64,000 nucleotides of DNA from the NCBI RefSeq assembly GCF_023156585.1, contig NZ_JALNMI010000001.1, positions 806,001-870,000 of the forward strand. The letters are read 5' to 3'. Origin of the DNA: Subsaxibacter sp. CAU 1640 (GTDB lineage: Bacteria; Bacteroidota; Bacteroidia; Flavobacteriales; Flavobacteriaceae). The position numbers and the translations under genes were made by a program. The notes under the pieces were generated by a model that ran no database searches, had not been told where the DNA came from, and saw only the letters and a program-made list of their open reading frames with translations. Below, piece after piece: positions 25,853 through 35,906 of this stretch; the first letter of the stretch is position 1; each line of letters opens with the position of its first letter.

Positions 25853-26434
25853 TTAAGGTTTAGAGGCTAAAACCATCTCACGCAGTTTTTCCATACATCT
25901 GTATTTTTTATTACGCGCTGTGGTTTCTTCAATATTCAATTTTTCTGCGATGTCTCGCAACGATTTTTTTTCAAAATAAAATGTGGTCAATAATTCTTTA
26001 CAAGGACTTCCTAACACTTTGAAAGCCTCCATGGCTTGCTTCAGTTTCTGTTTGTAAATCTCTTGTTCTTCCTCATTTTCTTCCTCATCGATTTTATCTT
26101 CAAATGTCATCGTTGGATTCATCAAATTTGTTTTTTTAAATTGAGATGAACGTAACACATCATACCATTTGTTTTTTGCAATTTGGTATAAATAGCCTTG
26201 CAAGGCCGTTTCATTTTGTGGTACGAACGTATCGTTTTTGATATTGTTCCAAACGCTTATAAATGCTTCTTGATAAATGTCTTTTGCTTGTTCTTTGGTG
26301 CCACTGTTTTTGAGTACTAAAGCTTCTATTTTATAATAATTGTTTGTGTAAAGTGACTTTAATGCTTCAGAATCGTTGGATTTGATGGCATCAACAAGTT
26401 GGGTCTGTGAGTCAATTGTATGGTGTTGTCTCAT
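25853..26434 (-). CDS. ECF-type RNA polymerase sigma factor
   Basis: 193 residues. Region sigma-2 covers about 20-95 (DIYQEAFISVWNNI and LYQIAKNKWYDVLR) and sigma-4 about 130-190, with a helix-turn-helix (SLRDIAEKLNIEETTARNKK). The acidic linker DEEENEEEQE is unusual. It is the first gene of a compact operon with a membrane TPR protein and a TPR-CHAT protein, so the operon probably encodes a signalling unit that controls this sigma factor, perhaps including its own promoter. Confidence 0.93.
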   Translation of the reverse strand: MRQHHTIDSQTQLVDAIKSNDSEALKSLYTNNYYKIEALVLKNSGTKEQAKDIYQEAFISVWNNIKNDTFVPQNETALQGYLYQIAKNKWYDVLRSSQFKKTNLMNPTMTFEDKIDEEENEEEQEIYKQKLKQAMEAFKVLGSPCKELLTTFYFEKKSLRDIAEKLNIEETTARNKKYRCMEKLREMVLASKP

Positions 26435-26625
26435 GAATCTAAGGGAAAATATGAGAAATATACAATTAATTCAAGTCACATCAAATAACAGTTCTGTCAA
26501 AAGACTATTTGTACGATTAACAACTTTAATAAGAGTTTAGATTTCACTTTAAAATGTTTAAAGGATTAATACCTTGTTCATTGGTACATCTCCCAAACTT
26601 TAAAATGTCATCATTCTTTGGAAAA

Positions 26626-27588
26626 TTATTTTTTTGAAGTAGTGTATTTTTTCTCTAGTTGAAGTAACATTTCGCTAGACATTTTTTCCAAATCAAATTG
26701 ATGGTCCCAGCCCCAATCTTTTCTTGCGTAGCTATCATCGATAGATTTTGGCCAACTGTCAGCTATTTGCTGTCTGAAATCTGGGTTGTAAGTGATGATA
26801 AAATCTTTAATGTGCTTCTGAATTTCCTTGGCAATCTCTTTTGGAGTGAAACTCATGGCCGCAAGATTATATGAAGAACGAATGGAAAGACTATTTGCAG
26901 GAGCATCCATCAATTTAATGGTGGCATCAATGGCATCGTCCATAAACATCATTGGCAACTCCGTGTTTTCTGACAAAAAACTCTCATATTGACCATCAGT
27001 AATGGCTTTATGATATATCTCTACTGCATAATCTGTGGTACCACCTCCAGGCATTGTTTTCCAACTGATAATTCCTGGATAACGAATGCTTCTCACATCA
27101 ACACCATATTTGTCATAATAGTATTCACACCAACGTTCACCTACCTGTTTGGTGATTCCATAAACGGTGGTTGGTTCCATTACAGTATGTTGAGGTGTGT
27201 TGTCTTTTGGTGTCGTTGGACCAAAAACCGCAATGCTCGATGGCCAAAACACTTTTGAAATGTACTTCGCCTTTGCAAGATTGAGCACATGAAACAAAGA
27301 ATTCATATTTAAATCCCATGCTTTCATAGGGTATTTTTCACCTGTTGCGCTCAACATGGCTGCCATCAAATAAATGGTATCTATTTTATGTTTCTCTACA
27401 CAAATTAATATAGAAGAATAATCCTGTGCATCTACAATTTCAAAAATACCCGAATTCACCACTTCAAGGTTGTTGTAGCTAATGTCGCTGGCAATGACGT
27501 TCTCGCTGCCATGAATTTCTCTTAATTTGTATGTGAGTTCGGATCCTATTTGGCCACAAGCGCCAATGATTAATATTCTTGAAGACAT
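26626..27588 (-). CDS. L-threonine 3-dehydrogenase, SDR type
   Basis: 320 residues of the extended short-chain dehydrogenase family. The N-terminal Rossmann motif is ILIIGACGQIG, the catalytic Tyr and Lys are in TVYGITKQVGE, and PSSIAVFGP carries the catalytic Ser region. The substrate loop SWKTMPGGGTTDYAVEIYH is characteristic of SDR-type threonine dehydrogenases. The enzyme oxidises L-threonine to 2-amino-3-ketobutyrate with NAD+. It appears monocistronic; no 2-amino-3-ketobutyrate CoA ligase gene is adjacent. Other NAD-dependent epimerases are the alternative, but the motif match is good. Confidence 0.9.
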   Translation of the reverse strand: MSSRILIIGACGQIGSELTYKLREIHGSENVIASDISYNNLEVVNSGIFEIVDAQDYSSILICVEKHKIDTIYLMAAMLSATGEKYPMKAWDLNMNSLFHVLNLAKAKYISKVFWPSSIAVFGPTTPKDNTPQHTVMEPTTVYGITKQVGERWCEYYYDKYGVDVRSIRYPGIISWKTMPGGGTTDYAVEIYHKAITDGQYESFLSENTELPMMFMDDAIDATIKLMDAPANSLSIRSSYNLAAMSFTPKEIAKEIQKHIKDFIITYNPDFRQQIADSWPKSIDDSYARKDWGWDHQFDLEKMSSEMLLQLEKKYTTSKK

Positions 27589-27773
27589 TATATGATGACC
27601 TTTTTTTGTTTTAACAAAAGTAATAAGAATAAAGGCGAGAGAAAATCCTTGGCTTCAAAAATTAACGATTTTTAAGATGCAAATTTTAGGAGCATTGCTC
27701 TTGTGAATATCGATTGCTTGAAACTTTGGTTATCTTTACAGCTCATTTTAGTAGTGAATTTTAACGGAAAGAT

Positions 27774-28304
27774 ATGATGAAATCATTTCTATACATAATT
27801 GGTTTTTTGATGATTTTTGGATGTAAATCCAAAGAGGAGCAAACCGTTGTTGAAGTAGACCAACAAGAAAAAGACAGTCAACAAGTCACTGCAAAAGACA
27901 TCGAAAATTTAAAATACACAGATTATGTGTTGAGCCCAGAATCTAGAGAGGCTGTTGTCAATTGGCAACGTTTTCAAGAGTTATTGGCGCAAATAGAGTT
28001 TCTGAAAAAGGCAGACTTTTCTTTTTTTAATGGTAAAAATGAGTTGCTTGTTAATTTCCTCACAGATTTAAGAAAAGACATTCCCCAACATGTTTCCGGA
28101 CCTGCCATTAATGAACGATTGATAGCCCTGGAAACTAAAATACTTAAACTCCACAGCACTTTTAAGTTGCCCAATGCTAAAAAAGAGGAGGTTTTAAAGA
28201 ATATTAAGGAAGTACTGGTGGCCAATTCAAACTTGCATCTACAAATAAATAAAAAGTTTGAGTTTGAATCTCAAGTTATTGAAGACCCATCTGTTGAGGA
28301 TTAG
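27774..28304 (+). CDS. Hypothetical lipoprotein
   Basis: 176 residues with a lipoprotein signal (FLMIFGCKS), so lipidation at Cys is expected. The rest is helical and charged with no recognised domain. A second ATG lies at the next codon and the two starts cannot be separated. It is followed after about 140 bases by an M13 peptidase gene on the same strand, possibly independently transcribed. Confidence 0.8.
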   Translation: MMKSFLYIIGFLMIFGCKSKEEQTVVEVDQQEKDSQQVTAKDIENLKYTDYVLSPESREAVVNWQRFQELLAQIEFLKKADFSFFNGKNELLVNFLTDLRKDIPQHVSGPAINERLIALETKILKLHSTFKLPNAKKEEVLKNIKEVLVANSNLHLQINKKFEFESQVIEDPSVED

Positions 28305-28443
28305 ATTACAGATTTCTTAATCTTTTGTTAAGATGTAACAATCGTAATATTCAAGCTTCTAATAATTAACTAATTTTATGCAATTCTCTTTGTTTTATTG
28401 ACCTTGAAATAGGAGATGACCAACATAATTAAAAACTTAAATT

Positions 28444-30519
28444 ATGAACAAAACCAATTTTATGCAGTTTTTAGCTGCTTCAGGAATGGCTTTTTTTGCT
28501 TTGGTAGCATGTAAAGACGATTCCAAAAAAAATGACACAGCAATGACAGAAGAAAAAATCCCTGGAATTGTTTTAGAAAACATGGACACTTTAGTGAGTC
28601 CCAAAGTTGATTTCTATAATTACGTTAATGGTAATTGGAACAGAACCACTACTATTCCAGATGATGAATCTGTTTGGGGAGGATTCAGTGTTTTGAGAAA
28701 ATCAACTCGAAAAGATGTGTTAGACATCATCAACACATCTCGAGAGCTTAACACTTATGCTGAAGGCACTGACCAGAAAAAAGCACTTCTTATTTATGAA
28801 ACCGAATTAGATACCGTAGCTCGTAACGAAGCTGGTATTAAACCGTTGCAACCTTATTTGGACAAGATTAATGGTATCAAATCTATCGAAGATTTGCAAA
28901 CAGTTACAGCACAAAATGTGGCCATTTCTCAACCTTTTATGGGCTTGGCAGCATTTGCTGATTTGAATGATAGTAGCATGAATGCTGCTTATATTACTCC
29001 AGGCGGTTTGGGCTTGCCAGAAAGAGATTACTATTTGGAGCAAGATGAAAAATCAAAAGAAATTCGTCAGCAATACGTAGACCATATGGTCAGGATGTTT
29101 AAGTTCATTGGGATTGATGAAGCTAAAGGACGAAAAGATGCTGAAACTATCTTGGCTATCGAAACTAAATTGGCAGAACCAAGATTAAATAAAGTAGAAA
29201 GCAGAGATGCTCGAAACTTTAACAATCCAAAAAGATTGAAAGACGTTCAGGCAATGACACCTTCAGTCAATTGGGAAAAGTACATCAAAGATCTAGGTGT
29301 TACAAAATCGCTGGACACTGTGATGGTTATGCAGCCAAAGTATATGACAGCTTTAAATTCTGTGCTAAAAAACACATCTGTTGAAGACCTTAAAACCCTG
29401 GTGCGTTGGTCAACATTGAATAATGCAGCAGGAATGCTAACGACTGAAATGGAAAAGGCCAATTGGGATTTTTATAGCAAAACCCTAAATGGTGCTAAAA
29501 AGCAGTTACCAGCTGATGAGCGTGCATTAGAAACAGTTAGTAATACGGTTGGCGAAGCTATCGGGAAAGTTTATGTGGATGCTAAATTTCCGCCGGAAGC
29601 AAAAGCAAAGGCTGAAAAAATGATCAAAAACATTGTAAAAGCTTACCAAGTTCGAATCAAGGCTTTGGATTGGATGTCTGAAGAAACCAAACAAAAAGCA
29701 ATCGCAAAACTTGATAAGTTTACGGTGAAAATCGCTTACCCAGATGAGTGGGAAGATTATTCAAAGATGCAAGTAAAATCAGGCAACAGCTATGCTGAAA
29801 ACATGTTGGCTGTGGCTGATTGGGCAACGAAAAAGAACTATTCTGAAATTAACGAGCCTGTTGACAAAAAAGAATGGGGAATGCCACCTCAAACGGTAAA
29901 CGCTTACTTCAATCCATTGAATAATGAGATTGTATTTCCAGCGGCTATTCTACAGCCACCTTTCTATAATTATCAAGCAGATGATGCCGTGAATTATGGT
30001 GGAATAGGAGCTGTGATTGGTCATGAGATTTCACATGCTTTTGACGATTCAGGTGCTCGTTTTGATGCCGATGGAAACCTTAAAAATTGGTGGACAGATA
30101 AAGATCTTGAAGAGTTTACGAAGCGAGGAAAGGCTTTGGCAGACCAATACAGCGAAATAGAAGTAGCTGACAGTTTATATATCAATGGAGAGTTCACACT
30201 TGGTGAAAACATTGGTGACCTTGGAGGCGTATTAGCTGCTTATGATGGTTTGCAACAAAGTTTTAAAGAAAACGGACGTCCTGATAAAATCGATGGTTTC
30301 ACTCCAGAACAACGCTTCTTTATGAGTTGGGCAACGGTATGGAGAACTTTGATGCGCGACGAAGCATTGAGAACTCGTATTAAAACCGACCCTCACTCGC
30401 CTGGAATGTATAGAGCTACACAACCGTTGAAGAATGTGGATGCTTTTTACGAAGCATTCGATATCAAAGAAGGAGACCCAATGTATGTGGCGCCTGAAAA
30501 ACGTGTCAGAATTTGGTAA
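28444..30519 (+). CDS. M13-family (neprilysin/PepO-like) metallopeptidase lipoprotein
   Basis: 691 residues. A lipoprotein signal (ALVACKDD) precedes a full M13 peptidase. Zinc ligands are His527 and His531 in VIGHEISHAFDDSG and Glu588 in GENIGDLGG; the NAYFNPLNNEIVFPA and C-terminal ending RVRIW segments are also typical. M13 enzymes are zinc endopeptidases cutting oligopeptides up to about 40 residues; this one should sit on the outer face of a membrane. A terminator lies just downstream. Confidence 0.95.
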   Translation: MNKTNFMQFLAASGMAFFALVACKDDSKKNDTAMTEEKIPGIVLENMDTLVSPKVDFYNYVNGNWNRTTTIPDDESVWGGFSVLRKSTRKDVLDIINTSRELNTYAEGTDQKKALLIYETELDTVARNEAGIKPLQPYLDKINGIKSIEDLQTVTAQNVAISQPFMGLAAFADLNDSSMNAAYITPGGLGLPERDYYLEQDEKSKEIRQQYVDHMVRMFKFIGIDEAKGRKDAETILAIETKLAEPRLNKVESRDARNFNNPKRLKDVQAMTPSVNWEKYIKDLGVTKSLDTVMVMQPKYMTALNSVLKNTSVEDLKTLVRWSTLNNAAGMLTTEMEKANWDFYSKTLNGAKKQLPADERALETVSNTVGEAIGKVYVDAKFPPEAKAKAEKMIKNIVKAYQVRIKALDWMSEETKQKAIAKLDKFTVKIAYPDEWEDYSKMQVKSGNSYAENMLAVADWATKKNYSEINEPVDKKEWGMPPQTVNAYFNPLNNEIVFPAAILQPPFYNYQADDAVNYGGIGAVIGHEISHAFDDSGARFDADGNLKNWWTDKDLEEFTKRGKALADQYSEIEVADSLYINGEFTLGENIGDLGGVLAAYDGLQQSFKENGRPDKIDGFTPEQRFFMSWATVWRTLMRDEALRTRIKTDPHSPGMYRATQPLKNVDAFYEAFDIKEGDPMYVAPEKRVRIW

Positions 30520-30540
30520 CTTCTTCCATACTAAAAAGCA

Positions 30541-30570
30541 AAAAAGCAGCCGTTTCGGCTGCTTTTTTTG
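30541..30570. terminator. Rho-independent terminator between convergent genes
   Basis: Stem agcagcc / ggctgct around the loop gtttc, followed by a T-run on the plus strand and preceded by an A-run, so it can serve both the M13 gene and the converging TPR gene. Confidence 0.88.
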
Positions 30571-30587
30571 TTTGTAAAAAGTAAAAT

Positions 30588-31271
30588 TTATTCTTTCGTC
30601 TTTCTCAACAAAGCATCCTTACTGATTTTCGCCAAATTAAAATTTGGATCGATTGCCAACGCATGATTCAACTGCGCAAGCGCAGCTTCAGTATTGTTAG
30701 TGGTGTCTTCATTATAAATTACCAATGCTTTTAAATACATAAAGGCGGCTTTCAAAGAGGTTTCATAAGGTTGTTGAGTCTCGTAAAACGCTTGTTTCAT
30801 ATCGTCCTTTACGTTCGCCAAGCCATATTCAATACTTGTTTTGGCGCCAGCAATATCTTGGGCTTGTAATTTTAAATCGGCAATTTCATAGGCCAAATAA
30901 GGATTAGGTTTACGACCGAACAACACTTCAAAATGTTCTAATGCTCGTTTTGGTTGATTTAAGGATTTTAGTGCTAGCGCCTTAACTTCAACATTCAAAT
31001 CAGAATCTGTAGCGTTCTTTTCTATTCCAATTGTATTCAACGCTTCAACGTTTTTTCCTTCAGAAACATAAAGATAGGCTATAGTATCTTTTCTTGCTTG
31101 TGTAGGTTTAAGAATATCTAAATGCACCATCGCATTGATGACACCCTGAACATCACCTTGTTTTTTCATTTGTTTGTAATAGGCTTCAAAGTGCTTTTGA
31201 AGCTCACTTTTTGTTTGGGCATTCACACTCATCGATGCCACAACAACCAAAAGAAGTATAAGTCTTTTCAT
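30588..31271 (-). CDS. Secreted TPR-repeat protein
   Basis: 227 residues with a signal peptide (LLLVVVASMSVNAQ) and several degenerate TPR helix pairs over residues 30-215 (for example KRALEHFEVLFGRKPNPYLA). Probably a periplasmic protein-interaction module. No operon partner: the M28 gene upstream is about 130 bases away. Confidence 0.8.
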   Translation of the reverse strand: MKRLILLLVVVASMSVNAQTKSELQKHFEAYYKQMKKQGDVQGVINAMVHLDILKPTQARKDTIAYLYVSEGKNVEALNTIGIEKNATDSDLNVEVKALALKSLNQPKRALEHFEVLFGRKPNPYLAYEIADLKLQAQDIAGAKTSIEYGLANVKDDMKQAFYETQQPYETSLKAAFMYLKALVIYNEDTTNNTEAALAQLNHALAIDPNFNLAKISKDALLRKTKE

Positions 31272-31404
31272 CTGTTTTAATTTTTTGACGCGCTAAAACT
31301 AAAAAAATTAATGTGATAAAATCACAACAAATTGCTAATTATTAGACATGCATCTTAAATCAAATGCAAAATCATCAACTTAAAACAAAGGAAAGTCAAC
31401 AGAA

Positions 31405-33705
31405 TTATTCTAAAGTAATCACCTTTTTAACGATTACAGCATCATTCAAAACAAATGGTTTGGGGATCATAGTTGCAGGTCGTTCAGGAACGTAAAATAA
31501 TGAATTGTTCAGCATATCATTGGAAGAACTATAGAGTGTAAATTCCGTTTTTTGTTCTGCTGGAATTATAAATTCCATTTCAAGATATTTTTCATCAGAT
31601 ACGTAATAACTGAACAATTTGCTGCTTTTCCGATTGCCAAAAACTGAAATAGAATTTTTAGGTTTTTCAATTTTCATTCCATTCAAATTGAAAGATAGAA
31701 ACGTATAAGTCGAGTCTGCAAAAAATTCCATCCGATTGATGTGTCTTTGAGGTGAAATAAATAATTTCACATGTCTCAAACCGGCAATGACTGTGTCTTT
31801 TTGCTTATCGAGATAAGGTAACTTTAGCGGCTTTATGTTTGCTTTTTTGCTATAAGTAAAAGGTGTTTTGTATTTACTGCTAAATTTTTCGTTTAAAAAT
31901 GTGTCTGCTTCATCAGGATTTTCGGTGAGGTATGGTTTGGTCCAATCGTCCAAAACATGATCATAGGTTGCCCAAACGGCAGCATCTTTATCAGCATCGT
32001 AAACATAAACAAGGCTGTTTGGTTTTGGTCGATCTTCAGTGAAATCAGATTTGAAATGAGCCAATATCAAAAACACGAAAGACGCAGCAAATAGAATATA
32101 TGACCATCGATCTTTATATCGGGAAAAACCAAATACTGAAATGCACAATGAAAATATCAGAGACACCATTAACGTGGAAGCTACCAGCATTTTCAGCCCT
32201 AAACCTACGGGAAACATTTTTACGAAAGGCGACATAATCATCAATACTGGAAAGAGCAGTAATGTCATCAAAATGATATTTGGATGTTTTTGCCTTACCA
32301 GCACAAACAGGCTTATCAATCCAAAATACAATGGAATAATGAAGAAACTGGCACCTTTTAGTTTAAATGCAATGATTCCACATATGACTAACCATAGAAA
32401 GAGAGGAGGAACAGCTAAACTGGCTGTATTTTCGGGTTTATAAACTTTATTGTATAGCCACATACAAACTGCGATTGAAAACAAAGAAAAGGCCCAAATA
32501 TAGGCGTGGCCATTATAAGTGAATCCATGCAGCATTTCGTTGTATTGAGGATAAACAACACAAAGCAATTTCCATCCAAAATAGCCTACCAAACCATTGA
32601 TTACCACAGCAGCAATTCCTGGTAAAAAAGCCTTTGCCATTTCTTTGGAGTCCAGAGTGCGCTTATTGATGCCATAAAAAACCAAGGCAACAAAAATCAA
32701 AATTGCCAAAATGAGCATAGGTAAAACCCACGAAAATGGGTAACTAACCGTTTTGAATAACGGCACGTTAAAATAAATGTCATCAGAATCGCTCTTGAGG
32801 TTGTTGAGATTTGCATTTGAAAAATAATGCAGCAAAGGCATCAAATAACTTCCTTGATGTTCAAGTGTGTTTCTGTCTAAACGCTCATAAGTATCAAGTG
32901 CTGTGTGGTAATCAAAATGATCATCTATAAATGCGAAGTTAAAGCCATCGATATCACCATCTTCTCTAAAGCGTGTCAAATCGGTATCATTTGGTAACAT
33001 TTTATAGATGCTGTAAGCCAATGAATTTGCCACTGGATAATCTGGATTTGCTTCTTTAAATCCTTCGATCAATTTTTGATTTCCACCATTGGTTTCGACC
33101 AACATATAACTCGGGCCACCACTGCCACGCGCTTCAAAATTAAGTACCAATCCAACGTCTTTTGCCCATGGATGTTTGTTTACAAACAAAGAAGCACCAT
33201 TCAACCCTAATTCTTCGGAATCGGTAATGAGTATGATGATATCGTTTTTAGGCACCCTTTTTTCGCTTAAAAAAGCTCTTATGCCTTCAAGGATTGTAAC
33301 AACACCAGAGCCAGCATCACTAGCACCTAGAGAAGAATGTGGATTACTGTCATAATGAGATAACAGCAATAATGCCTTGGAATTGTCAGATCCTTTAATG
33401 CGAGCCAAGATGTTTTTTGGTTTTACAAATGTTCCCCAATCTGTCAAGGTATTGTCTTCTTGAATTTGGGTTTCCAACCCTAACTTTTCAAGCTCGTAGA
33501 CGATATAGTTTTTGACGGTTTCATGGTTTTCGGCGCCTACATAATGAGGCTGTTTCGAAATTTCCTTGAGATGAACCAATGCTCTGTCAGTTGAGAATTG
33601 ATTATCTGGCGTATCCAAGCCAGAAATGCTATGAGGCATCAAAGCATAAAAGCTCCAATAAACAGCAATGATAATAAGCAGAAGTGCGGTGGCTTTTTTT
33701 AACAT
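31405..33705 (-). CDS. Membrane M28-family zinc peptidase
   Basis: 766 residues. One N-terminal membrane helix, then an M28 aminopeptidase domain (about 40-310) with metal ligands H117 (LLSHYDS), D130 (ASDAGSG) and E164-E165 (TDSEELG), and HTALDT supplying a later His. About eight membrane helices (340-570) and a C-terminal beta-rich extracytoplasmic domain follow. The layout matches ERMP1/Fxna-like and bacterial M28 membrane proteins. Likely substrate: peptides in the periplasm. Confidence 0.92.
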   Translation of the reverse strand: MLKKATALLLIIIAVYWSFYALMPHSISGLDTPDNQFSTDRALVHLKEISKQPHYVGAENHETVKNYIVYELEKLGLETQIQEDNTLTDWGTFVKPKNILARIKGSDNSKALLLLSHYDSNPHSSLGASDAGSGVVTILEGIRAFLSEKRVPKNDIIILITDSEELGLNGASLFVNKHPWAKDVGLVLNFEARGSGGPSYMLVETNGGNQKLIEGFKEANPDYPVANSLAYSIYKMLPNDTDLTRFREDGDIDGFNFAFIDDHFDYHTALDTYERLDRNTLEHQGSYLMPLLHYFSNANLNNLKSDSDDIYFNVPLFKTVSYPFSWVLPMLILAILIFVALVFYGINKRTLDSKEMAKAFLPGIAAVVINGLVGYFGWKLLCVVYPQYNEMLHGFTYNGHAYIWAFSLFSIAVCMWLYNKVYKPENTASLAVPPLFLWLVICGIIAFKLKGASFFIIPLYFGLISLFVLVRQKHPNIILMTLLLFPVLMIMSPFVKMFPVGLGLKMLVASTLMVSLIFSLCISVFGFSRYKDRWSYILFAASFVFLILAHFKSDFTEDRPKPNSLVYVYDADKDAAVWATYDHVLDDWTKPYLTENPDEADTFLNEKFSSKYKTPFTYSKKANIKPLKLPYLDKQKDTVIAGLRHVKLFISPQRHINRMEFFADSTYTFLSFNLNGMKIEKPKNSISVFGNRKSSKLFSYYVSDEKYLEMEFIIPAEQKTEFTLYSSSNDMLNNSLFYVPERPATMIPKPFVLNDAVIVKKVITLE

Positions 33706-33818
33706 CGTTTAGTTGGTGTTAGTTGGTTTTTATAAAAATACGAAATTATTCAATGCCTTTTTACGTTAGGTTAAATCACAAATTTTAGCTAAATTTAGAA
33801 TTCACAAATTATTCAGTT

Positions 33819-34328
33819 ATGGCAATCAAAAGTTTTCAAGGCGCGCGTAAGCAACAACAAAAAGAGGTGGAGTTGTCACCTTTCAAGGTTAAAGATTTTA
33901 TGACTACAGATTTAATCACGTTTAAACCTGAACAAAAAGTCATCAGTGTGGTAGAAATGCTTATCAGACATAAAATATCTGGAGGACCTGTGGTAAATGA
34001 CAATTACGAATTGGTAGGGATCATTTCAGAAGGTGATTGTTTGAAACAAATAAGTGAAAGCCGTTATTACAATATGCCCATGGAAAACGACACTGTCGAA
34101 GCCAGAATGATTAGAAATGTGGACACCATTGATGGTAATATGAACGTTTTTGACGCTGCAAATGTTTTCTTGGAGTCAAAACACAGACGCTTCCCTATTA
34201 TCCAAGATGGGAAATTGGTTGGCCAAATCAGTCAGAAAGATATTTTAAAAGCTGCCTTGAAACTGAAGGGTGAAAATTGGAATTCCACTACCAAAAATAA
34301 TAATTTGGAGCAGAACAACCAGCAATAG
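33819..34328 (+). CDS. CBS-domain pair protein
   Basis: 169 residues. Two CBS motifs: DFMTTDLITFKPEQKVISVV near residue 27 and ARMIRNVDTIDGNMNVFDAA near 93. CBS pairs bind adenosyl ligands such as AMP, ATP or SAM. No enzymatic domain is fused. The first 25 residues are basic and Gln-rich. It ends 2 bases before the stop of a converging zinc-ribbon gene. Confidence 0.9.
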   Translation: MAIKSFQGARKQQQKEVELSPFKVKDFMTTDLITFKPEQKVISVVEMLIRHKISGGPVVNDNYELVGIISEGDCLKQISESRYYNMPMENDTVEARMIRNVDTIDGNMNVFDAANVFLESKHRRFPIIQDGKLVGQISQKDILKAALKLKGENWNSTTKNNNLEQNNQQ

Positions 34329-34330
34329 AT

Positions 34331-34681
34331 TTACTGTTCTTTTTTTACCAACGTATAGTAATCACCTTCAATAGGTAAATAACCTTGGTCATATACGAAG
34401 TAGTAAACTGTCCCAACTTTAGTTCTGTAGATGCTCGTTATTTGATTGAAGTCAAATCCTTTCTCCATTAATTTTGATTTTGGCACTGTTGTTTTTTGTC
34501 CAGGATTGAGCGATTCAAGGATTCTATAGTTTTTACGTAACCGATTGTGTGTGTTGCGGATGAGGTTGGTGCTGTCCTTGTTGATATTGTTGTTATAGGC
34601 ATTTCGACAGGCGTCATCACAGAACTTCTTATCGGCCCGGCCCACAATTTTTTCGCCGCATTCCAAACATTCTTTTTTCAT
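34331..34681 (-). CDS. Small zinc-ribbon protein
   Basis: 116 residues. The N-terminal motif CLECGEKI...KFCDDACRNAY (CxxC and CxxxC) is a treble-clef or zinc-ribbon type site. The C-terminal half is beta-rich and ends basic. No signal peptide. Function unknown. It sits downstream of, and in the same direction as, the methyltransferase-like gene. Confidence 0.8.
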   Translation of the reverse strand: MKKECLECGEKIVGRADKKFCDDACRNAYNNNINKDSTNLIRNTHNRLRKNYRILESLNPGQKTTVPKSKLMEKGFDFNQITSIYRTKVGTVYYFVYDQGYLPIEGDYYTLVKKEQ

Positions 34682-34734
34682 AAACTACAGACTGTTATAG
34701 AATCACAAGATACAAATATTTTGATTTTAAGTCT

Positions 34735-35379
34735 TTACAATTTATGGGCTATAATCACTGTATTCATATGGTTCACGTTGTCATGGACAGCTACCTGAAA
34801 CGTATTTGATTTGAGAGTCGAAACAATTGACTTCATTTGTTTAATATTTGGATTTTTTACTGCCATGTTAAAGATGATATCTCCCTTACTCCCCAGCGAT
34901 TCAATGACTCGAAGCCAAAAATTTATATTCATAAATTGCGACGGCACCTGAAGGTCGATGAACAAATCGATGATGATTAAATCAAACTTTTTTGTGTTCA
35001 ATGACATGAAGGCTTCAGCATCGTTGCAAATGATGTCCAATTGTCCAGAACATTCAATCCCGAATTCGCCTTTGGCGATTTTGATGACTACAGGGTCAAT
35101 TTCGACAGCCGTAATGTGTTTTTCGTATGCCATGTCTTTCCGAAGTGTTTTAATAACGCATCCACCACCAAGCCCAAGAAGCAGTATGGAATTCACTTTT
35201 TTTAAATCCACCTGTTCCAATCCAAATTTGAGCACTTTTTGGAGGGCACCGTATGAATAGTTGGCATTTTTGCTATTGAGGTGCTTTTTCCCATTGTACC
35301 AAGTGATTTCCAGAAAACCGCTATAATCCGATTTTATTTTTTTGGTGATAGGATAGATGTAGCTTAAAAGACGAGACAT
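34735..35379 (-). CDS. Spermidine-synthase-like SAM-dependent methyltransferase
   Basis: 214 residues with a Rossmann methyltransferase core: motif I LLLGLGGGCVIK, acidic loop AVEIDP, and FDLIIIDLF. This is the spermidine-synthase-like fold, but the polyamine-specific YxE and other catalytic residues are not obvious, so I do not assign speE. Confidence 0.82.
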   Translation of the reverse strand: MSRLLSYIYPITKKIKSDYSGFLEITWYNGKKHLNSKNANYSYGALQKVLKFGLEQVDLKKVNSILLLGLGGGCVIKTLRKDMAYEKHITAVEIDPVVIKIAKGEFGIECSGQLDIICNDAEAFMSLNTKKFDLIIIDLFIDLQVPSQFMNINFWLRVIESLGSKGDIIFNMAVKNPNIKQMKSIVSTLKSNTFQVAVHDNVNHMNTVIIAHKL

Positions 35380-35553
35380 AATCGGTAAATATAGGAAATT
35401 AAACTCAAGAAATAATCCATTTGTAAACGCTTACAAACGATATTAAGTGTATAAGAACCGAATATCTTTTGGAAGTCGTCGCATCTTTGCCTTGTTGAAT
35501 TGACCGAATGATATTCAATAGTATTAACTGTTTAACGTAAAAAATTTAAAATC

Positions 35554-35886
35554 ATGAGCACATTAAGAAACAAAGTACAGTTGATTGGTAATCTAGGAAA
35601 CGATCCTGAAATCATCAATCTTGAATCAGGAAAAAAGTTGGCAAAATTTTCTATCGCCACTAATGAGAGTTACAAAAACGCAAAAGGCGAGAAAGTAACG
35701 GACACACAATGGCACAATGTTGTCGCTTGGGGAACTACCGCTAAAATTGCGGAGAGCTATTTGACCAAAGGAAAGGAAGTCGCGGTTGAAGGCAAATTAA
35801 CTTCTCGCAGCTACGAAACTAAAGATGGTGACAAACGCTATATAACCGAAATAGTTTGCAGCGAATTGATGATGTTGGGGAAATAA
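35554..35886 (+). CDS. ssb: Single-stranded DNA-binding protein, short form
   Basis: 110 residues forming an OB fold: LRNKVQLIGNLGNDPEI, the WHNVVAWG strand and GKLTSRSYET. It ends straight after the OB fold (ELMMLGK) and lacks the linker and acidic DDDIPF-like tail of the housekeeping SSB. It is therefore likely a second, short SSB that does not recruit partners by the usual tail. Confidence 0.92.
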   Translation: MSTLRNKVQLIGNLGNDPEIINLESGKKLAKFSIATNESYKNAKGEKVTDTQWHNVVAWGTTAKIAESYLTKGKEVAVEGKLTSRSYETKDGDKRYITEIVCSELMMLGK

Positions 35887-35906
35887 TTCGATTGAAAAGT
35901 GAAAAA

